From Prevotellaceae bacterium (GTDB lineage: Bacteria; Bacteroidota; Bacteroidia; Bacteroidales; Paludibacteraceae): 10,339 bases of DNA. Both the position numbers and the translations under genes were made by a program. Below the pieces are notes generated by a model. That model was not told where the DNA came from and did not search any database. It saw only the letters and a program-made list of their open reading frames with translations. The stretch spans positions 1 to 10,339 of the forward strand of contig JAIRTG010000046.1 in the NCBI GenBank assembly GCA_031255055.1, given 5' to 3'. Positions 6,101-10,339 of the stretch are shown in pieces. The stretch's first letter is position 1, and every line of letters begins with the position of its first letter.

Positions 6101-6754
6101 ATGAAAAAAATCATCTCACCCTCTATCTTGTCCGCCGATTTCGGCCATCTGCAAAGCGTATGCGAAATGATCAACCGGAGCGAAGCCGAATGGATACACA
6201 TCGACGTGATGGACGGTCTTTTTGTACCCAACATCTCATTTGCCTTTCCGGTGATGAAAGCCATCAGAGCGCACTGTACAAAAATGATGGACGTACATTT
6301 GATGATCGAGCATCCCGAAAATTACATCACCCGCTTCAAAGAAGCCGGCGCCGGAAACATCACCTTTCATTTCGAAACCGTCGGGAATCCTTTTGCCGTC
6401 ATCGAGCAGATCAAAAAAGAGGGAATAACGGCAGGCATTACCGTCAATCCCGACGTACCGGTCGAAGTGTTGGAACCGTTTATTAAAGAAGTCGACATGG
6501 TACTTTTGATGACGGTTTTTGCGGGCTACGGAGGACAGCAATATATTGAAGAAAGCGACGAGCGTATCAGAAAAGTACGTGCGATGATTCAAAAACACCA
6601 TCCGTCGTGTCTTCTCGAAGTCGACGGCGGCATTCATCTACAAAATGTAGCAAAAGTGTACCAATGCGGTGCAAACGTCATTGTGGCCGGCAGTTCGATA
6701 TTCAACGCCGCAGACCAAATCGGCGCCATACACGATCTATTATTCGCACATTGA
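6101..6754 (+). CDS. rpe: Ribulose-phosphate 3-epimerase
   Basis: The 217-residue product is a TIM-barrel enzyme that interconverts D-ribulose 5-phosphate and D-xylulose 5-phosphate in the pentose phosphate pathway. Conserved features include SPSILSADF (6-14), HIDVMDG with metal ligands His33 and Asp35, the DVHLMIE motif (His66, Met68), and LEVDGGI with the catalytic Asp175. The phosphate/flap segment that usually reads MSVNPGFGGQ is MTVFAGYGGQ here (137-146): the Asn-Pro pair is replaced by Phe-Ala, while Met137 and Gly-Gly-Gln are kept. The reading frame is intact around it, so this is substitution, not frameshift. The length is normal. It lies 21 bases after ribE and probably shares its transcript. 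A related sugar-phosphate epimerase such as allulose-6-phosphate epimerase is a less likely alternative. Confidence 0.94.
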   Translation: MKKIISPSILSADFGHLQSVCEMINRSEAEWIHIDVMDGLFVPNISFAFPVMKAIRAHCTKMMDVHLMIEHPENYITRFKEAGAGNITFHFETVGNPFAVIEQIKKEGITAGITVNPDVPVEVLEPFIKEVDMVLLMTVFAGYGGQQYIEESDERIRKVRAMIQKHHPSCLLEVDGGIHLQNVAKVYQCGANVIVAGSSIFNAADQIGAIHDLLFAH

Positions 6755-6828
6755 AAACAGGCCGTTTATCAATCACACCGGAAGCCGATCGACTATCCGC
6801 TTTTGGGGAAAAAGAACACCGAAACGCA

Positions 6829-8883
6829 GTGAATTTTTTACAGAACAATCCGTTTTTCAGACTACTGTTGCCATTTATCACCGGCATCGTTCTCACCCGA
6901 CACATACACTTGTCCGACGCGGTGGCGGTCGGATTCGTCACATTGGCTGCCGTGTTCATTTCGGCATCATTCCTGCTACAAAAAAGCAGACATTATTACT
7001 CTTTCCGGTACCTGTTCGGGGTCGGGATATTCATCCTGTCGGCGGTTGGCGGCTACAAGCTGACGGAAAACCGTAATGCGACAAACGACCGATTCGACTT
7101 TCTATCGCAAAAAGGCATTTTCCGGATCGAGCTGACAGGTGCGCCTGTCGAAAAAGCCAACTCATATCAATGCGAAATAAGTCTGCGGCAACATTTCGAT
7201 TCGCTGCACTGCGAAAACGCCACAGGCAACGCCATCGTCTATTTTCAAAAAGACAGTGCGTCCGCCAAACTGCTGTACGGCGACTTGCTGATAGTCGAAG
7301 CCGTCTTTGACAAGCCCGACGGGGTTTTAAATCCTTACGGATTCGATTATGCCGCCTATCTGAAGCGGCAGGGGATCGGCGCAACAGCCTACATCGCGGC
7401 AGACAAATGGATGCAGACAGGGAGCAGCACAACATTTTCGCTCAGACGTACCGCCGACAAATGCCGGAACCATCTGCTCAACATCTACCGGCAATTCGGT
7501 ATCGAAGGACAGGAATTTGCGGTTCTGGCCGCCTTGACGCTGGGATATACAGACAGTCTGGACAGGGAAACAAGAGACATTTACAGCGGTTCGGGAGCGA
7601 TGCACGTATTAGCGGTAAGCGGATTACACGTCGGGATCGTATATGCCGTCTTCATGCTGCTATTCGGCCGATTGCGCCGCAACAGCCTGCAACGACAGAT
7701 AAGAACCCTTTTAGCCGTCCTATTTCTGTGGGCATACGCCTTTATCGCCGGCTTATCCCCATCCGTGATTCGCGCCACGACCATGTTTACATTTATGGCG
7801 GCAGGCACCGCGCTTAACCGTCGTCCCCAGACCTATAACACCCTCTTCCTGTCAGCCTTCGTCATGCTGCTGGTCAACCCGAACTATTTATTTGAAATCG
7901 GCTTCCAACTGAGCTATTCGGCCGTACTGAGCATCGTCCTGACCATGAAATTATTCGGAAAGAAATTGCAGGACAAAGACCGTTGGCTATGGCGTCTGTT
8001 ACTCGTTTCATTTGCCGCCCAGGCAGGCACGGCGCCCTTCACGGTCTACTATTTCAATCAATTTCCGGTCTACTTTCTGCTGACCAATACAGTCGTCATT
8101 CCCGCCGCTTCCGTCATCGTCTACAGCGCGGTGCTACTACTCGCCGCCTCATTTCTACCGCTTCTTTCATCGGTCATCGCCACCATGTTGATCCGCTTCA
8201 TCCGAATCGTCAACACGACCTTGGACATCATCCACCGGCTACCGTTCTCCCAATGGCACATTGCGATAGAAGAGAGTCAGGTCGTACTGCTATTCACAGC
8301 CGTCGCCTGCTTCATCGGCTACTGTACGACAAAAAAATACCTCCCGTTACTTTTCTGCTGCACCGCCGTTTTCACATCCTGCCTTATCGATCTCTTTGTT
8401 CACTATCGCACCATCACCACCTCGCAAGTGATTGTATATGCAGGCATAAAGCACACACACGTCGGGTTCATCGCCGGGAAAAGCAATATGGTCTACAGCG
8501 GCGACCTGTCCGAGCTGAACCGGATTACCAAAACATTCCGGTTGCGGAAAATGCACGACAAACCGCACACCGTCTCGCAAAACGACGGATACGACAACGG
8601 ATTCGTCCGCTTCAAATCGAACACCTTTCTGGTGTTGACAAACGACTCATTAACGGGGAAAACGGCGTCGGAAGCATTAGAAATAGACTATTTGATCGTC
8701 GGAGAGAAAGCAACACCGACCGCCGACGACCTGTTTACACTCTTAACGCCCAAACACGTGATTGTTGACAAAACCATTACAAACCGGCATCACAATTCGA
8801 TCGAAAAAACCTGCCTTGAGCAAAGCATCGCCTTCCACTCGATACGGAAACAGGGAGCCTACATTTTGTCGTTCACGGATTGA
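6829..8883 (+). CDS. comEC: ComEC/Rec2-family DNA uptake channel
   Basis: The 684-residue product is a polytopic inner-membrane protein of the ComEC/Rec2 family, thought to carry single-stranded DNA into the cytoplasm during transformation. From the chosen start: hydrophobic segments at about 11-22, 31-50 and 60-75; a soluble DUF4131-like region at about 90-195 with the typical LNPYGFDYAAYLKRQGI (167-183); then the Competence domain (about 230-520) with LAVSGLHVG (261-269) and several membrane spans. The C-terminal 534-684 resembles the metallo-beta-lactamase part but lacks HxHxDH and so is probably not catalytic, as commonly seen in Bacteroidota. The frame stays open back to 6607, but that stretch overlaps rpe, is Arg-rich and unlike the family. 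The GTG at 6829, just before FLQNNPFFRLLLP, fits best; a TTG at 6751 overlapping the rpe stop is an alternative. Confidence 0.9.
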   Translation: MNFLQNNPFFRLLLPFITGIVLTRHIHLSDAVAVGFVTLAAVFISASFLLQKSRHYYSFRYLFGVGIFILSAVGGYKLTENRNATNDRFDFLSQKGIFRIELTGAPVEKANSYQCEISLRQHFDSLHCENATGNAIVYFQKDSASAKLLYGDLLIVEAVFDKPDGVLNPYGFDYAAYLKRQGIGATAYIAADKWMQTGSSTTFSLRRTADKCRNHLLNIYRQFGIEGQEFAVLAALTLGYTDSLDRETRDIYSGSGAMHVLAVSGLHVGIVYAVFMLLFGRLRRNSLQRQIRTLLAVLFLWAYAFIAGLSPSVIRATTMFTFMAAGTALNRRPQTYNTLFLSAFVMLLVNPNYLFEIGFQLSYSAVLSIVLTMKLFGKKLQDKDRWLWRLLLVSFAAQAGTAPFTVYYFNQFPVYFLLTNTVVIPAASVIVYSAVLLLAASFLPLLSSVIATMLIRFIRIVNTTLDIIHRLPFSQWHIAIEESQVVLLFTAVACFIGYCTTKKYLPLLFCCTAVFTSCLIDLFVHYRTITTSQVIVYAGIKHTHVGFIAGKSNMVYSGDLSELNRITKTFRLRKMHDKPHTVSQNDGYDNGFVRFKSNTFLVLTNDSLTGKTASEALEIDYLIVGEKATPTADDLFTLLTPKHVIVDKTITNRHHNSIEKTCLEQSIAFHSIRKQGAYILSFTD

Positions 8884-8912
8884 TCCCGAACTCAAGATTT
8901 TTCTTACATTTG
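8880..8912 (+). promoter_or_regulatory. Predicted nrnA promoter
   Basis: TACATTTG at 8905-8912 matches the TAnnTTTG consensus, with TTG at 8880-8882 as a possible -33 element overlapping the comEC stop codon. It lies 59 bases ahead of the nrnA ATG. This suggests that nrnA can be transcribed separately from the comEC operon. Confidence 0.55.
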
Positions 8913-8971
8913 TGGGCCGATTGAAAAAAAACCGTTAATAACTGATATACTAAACTTAATTTTGAGAAAGA

Positions 8972-10021
8972 ATGATCCCAAAACTTATTTCAGATGAAAA
9001 TATTGCGAAAGCGAAACGAATTATTGCACATTCCGAGCGATTTGTCATCGTCCCCCACGTCGGTCCCGACGGCGACGCGATGGGCGCCTCATTAGGACTA
9101 TGGCACTACTTGACAGCGATCGAAAAAGAAGCCGTCGTCATAGTCCCCACCGACTTTCCCGATTTTCTAAAATGGATGCCCGGTTGCCGTCGGGTCATCA
9201 TCTACGAACACCAGAAAGAGACAGCCGTCCAACTAATCGCCACCGCCGACGTCATCTTCACCCTCGACTTCAACGCAATCGCCCGATGCGGCGACATGGC
9301 CGAAACCGTACTACAAGCCCTGTCCATCAAAATAATGATAGACCACCATTTATATCCCGACAACTTCGCCAACATCATCATATCCCATCCCGAGATTTCG
9401 TCCACCAGCGAGCTTATTTTCCGTTTCATCATACGCATGGGCGACTTTCCGAAAATAGACCGTTCCTGCGCCGAATGTATCTACGTCGGCATGATGACCG
9501 ACACCGGCAACTTTTCCTACAACTCGAACAACCCGGGCATCTACCTGATCGTCGCCGAGCTATTAAAAATAGGCATCAACAAAGACGCGATCTACAACAA
9601 CGTCTACGGCGCCTATTCGGTCTCCCGCTTTCGGTTGATGGGCTACACGCTTCACAAAAAGATGAAAATCTACCCCAAATACCGCACCGCCCTGCTCACC
9701 CTGTCGGCCAAAGAAATGACAAATTTCGATTTCACGACAGGCGACACCGAAGGATTTGTCAACATGCCGTTATCGATCAAAGGCATCGAATTTTCCGTAT
9801 TCATGCGCGAAGATGAAAACAAGATCAAGATTTCGTTTCGTTCACAGGGAACTTTTCCTGCGAACAAAGTAGCGAAAGACGTTTTCGACGGCGGCGGTCA
9901 CCTCAATGCCGCCGGAGCAGAGAGTTACACCACCATTCAGACCACGGTCAAGCGTTTTCTCGCGGCGCTGCCGAACTACAGCAATTACCTGAACCGGTCG
10001 TCCGACGAAACGCACATGTAA
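8972..10021 (+). CDS. nrnA: DHH-family oligoribonuclease / pAp phosphatase
   Basis: The 349-residue product is a DHH/DHHA1 phosphoesterase of the NrnA type. These cytoplasmic enzymes degrade very short RNAs, and many also dephosphorylate 3'-phosphoadenosine 5'-phosphate. The metal-binding motifs are present in order: HVGPDGDAMG (29-38; His29, Asp33, Asp35), LDFN with Asp99, the DHH triad (124-126) and MTDTGNF with Asp177. The DHHA1 domain carries the substrate motif GGGHLNAAG (307-315). The first motif usually reads HxNPDGD or HVSPDGD; Gly31 here is a mild variant beside the ligands. Length is about standard (310-350). It follows comEC by 88 bases with its own promoter-like box. A cyclic di-AMP/pApA-directed role is possible for this family but cannot be decided here. 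Confidence 0.93.
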   Translation: MIPKLISDENIAKAKRIIAHSERFVIVPHVGPDGDAMGASLGLWHYLTAIEKEAVVIVPTDFPDFLKWMPGCRRVIIYEHQKETAVQLIATADVIFTLDFNAIARCGDMAETVLQALSIKIMIDHHLYPDNFANIIISHPEISSTSELIFRFIIRMGDFPKIDRSCAECIYVGMMTDTGNFSYNSNNPGIYLIVAELLKIGINKDAIYNNVYGAYSVSRFRLMGYTLHKKMKIYPKYRTALLTLSAKEMTNFDFTTGDTEGFVNMPLSIKGIEFSVFMREDENKIKISFRSQGTFPANKVAKDVFDGGGHLNAAGAESYTTIQTTVKRFLAALPNYSNYLNRSSDETHM

Positions 10022-10024
10022 GTT

Positions 10025-10052
10025 CGTCCGTAGGCCGCCGTCCGTAGGCCGC
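10025..10052 (+). repeat. 14-bp perfect tandem duplication
   Basis: CGTCCGTAGGCCGC occurs twice in a row (10025-10038 and 10039-10052), four bases after the nrnA stop codon. Part of it (CGTAGGC) also occurs in short repeat copy B on the minus strand. Confidence 0.85.
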
Positions 10053-10097
10053 CCATCCGATCTCCTTTCCGTGCGGAGGAAGACCGAGAAAGAATAA

Positions 10098-10144
10098 TTA
10101 GGGGGGAGTCTCCCCCTCGCTACAGTCCGCTGTTGGCGTCTTCC
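10098..10144 (+). repeat. GC-rich repeat, short copy D
   Basis: This is the first half of the long repeat: tta plus G-run, the GGGGGA/TCCCCC-type hairpin, ctcgctacag and the second hairpin region, ending at tcttcc. It lacks the third hairpin. It is the counterpart of short copy B and stands in sense orientation behind nrnA. Confidence 0.75.
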
Positions 10145-10146
10145 TT

Positions 10147-10170
10147 CAAGAGAGAGAAAGAGAAAGAGAA
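10147..10170 (+). repeat. Purine-rich spacer between repeat copies D and E
   Basis: A gagaaa-type purine run joins the short and long copies. It corresponds to the longer pyrimidine tract (on the plus strand) at 232-274, confirming the same module order at both edges of the window. Confidence 0.65.
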
Positions 10171-10261
10171 TTAGGGGGGGGAAGTCTCCCCCTCGCTTCA
10201 GCCCGCCTTCGGCGGTCTTCCGCTACCCCCTCTGCGGGGCGCTGCCCCGCAACGCCCCGTA
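10171..10261 (+). repeat. GC-rich three-hairpin repeat, long copy E
   Basis: The three perfect hairpins are GGGGGA/TCCCCC (10177-10192), CCGCC/GGCGG (10203-10215) and TGCGGGGC/GCCCCGCA (10233-10251). It is nearly the reverse complement of 141-231 and closely matches 2884-2971. It ends 17 bases before the stop codon of the convergent gene, and the taatcac-type tail seen next to copies A and C is missing. Confidence 0.9.
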
Positions 10262-10278
10262 CGGTTGCAAGCTACGAA

Positions 10279-10339
10279 TTACCTGTTTTTTAAAACATGT
10301 TCAACTTCTTTTTTCAGTTCGGGAACGTTGTGGATGACA
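10279..10339 (-). CDS. C-terminal end of unidentified gene (partial)
   Basis: On the minus strand one frame runs in from the window edge and reads VIHNVPELKKEVEHVLKNR, then TAA (10279-10281). The charged, helix-like composition looks like a real protein C-terminus, and convergent placement relative to nrnA fits the repeat module between them. Nineteen residues are too few to name a family. Confidence 0.6.
   Translation of the reverse strand, partial: VIHNVPELKKEVEHVLKNR

Larger units (their letters stand above)
10022..10278. other. Convergent intergenic region with repeat module
   Basis: This region between nrnA and the convergent minus-strand gene has no credible reading frame. It contains a 14-bp tandem duplication, a short copy of the GC-rich repeat, a purine tract and a long copy of the repeat. 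No hairpin is followed by a T-run, so a classical intrinsic terminator is not visible, although the GC hairpins might still end transcripts from either side. Confidence 0.7.

Noticed and set aside
7983..8768. Plus-strand 261-codon open frame inside comEC
   Set aside because: The product is dominated by Arg, His and Ser without any domain, while the comEC frame over the same bases encodes clear membrane spans. It is a GC-driven shadow frame.
9100..9816. Plus-strand 238-codon open frame inside nrnA
   Set aside because: The translation is mostly Arg, His, Pro and Gln, while the nrnA frame carries all DHH motifs; a shadow.
10055..10080. Intrinsic terminator behind nrnA
   Set aside because: The ctcc...ggag hairpin is short and imperfect and is not followed by a T-run.

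Overview
The window looks like a chromosomal segment from a member of the Bacteroidota, probably the order Bacteroidales. The reasons are promoter-like TAnnTTTG boxes ahead of several genes, mostly A-rich leaders in place of Shine-Dalgarno sites, a ComEC protein without a catalytic metallo-beta-lactamase domain, and a RelA-type protein with a dead HD domain. This placement is inference; I cannot assign a genus. I found no phage, transposase, CRISPR array, tRNA or rRNA.

Layout. Positions 1-346 hold no gene but carry a GC-rich structured repeat module. On the minus strand, 347-874 encodes an exported TlpA/thioredoxin-like protein. Divergent from it is a two-gene operon: a membrane protein resembling XpaC (1016-1798) and a TelA-family protein (1823-2989). 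The last roughly 30-35 codons of the TelA gene are made of another copy of the repeat. After a repeat-rich intergenic region comes a run of co-directional housekeeping genes: relA ((p)ppGpp synthetase, 3227-5401), ribE (riboflavin synthase, 5474-6079), rpe (ribulose-phosphate 3-epimerase, 6101-6754) and comEC (DNA-uptake channel, start most likely the GTG at 6829). nrnA (DHH-family oligoribonuclease/pAp phosphatase, 8972-10021) follows behind its own promoter-like box. A second repeat module and the last 19 codons of a convergent minus-strand gene end the window.

How they work together. The relA-ribE-rpe-comEC genes are tightly spaced and probably co-transcribed, though they serve different pathways (stringent response, flavin synthesis, pentose phosphate pathway, DNA uptake). 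XpaC and TelA form a known gene pair linked to envelope stress and toxic-anion tolerance. The rest is ordinary housekeeping.

The most unusual material is the repeat family. There are three long copies and two short copies built from two or three GC hairpins. Every copy lies directly behind a gene, always in that gene's sense orientation, and one has become part of the TelA reading frame. A second oddity is a diverged 41-bp tandem copy of the 3' end of relA just after its stop codon.
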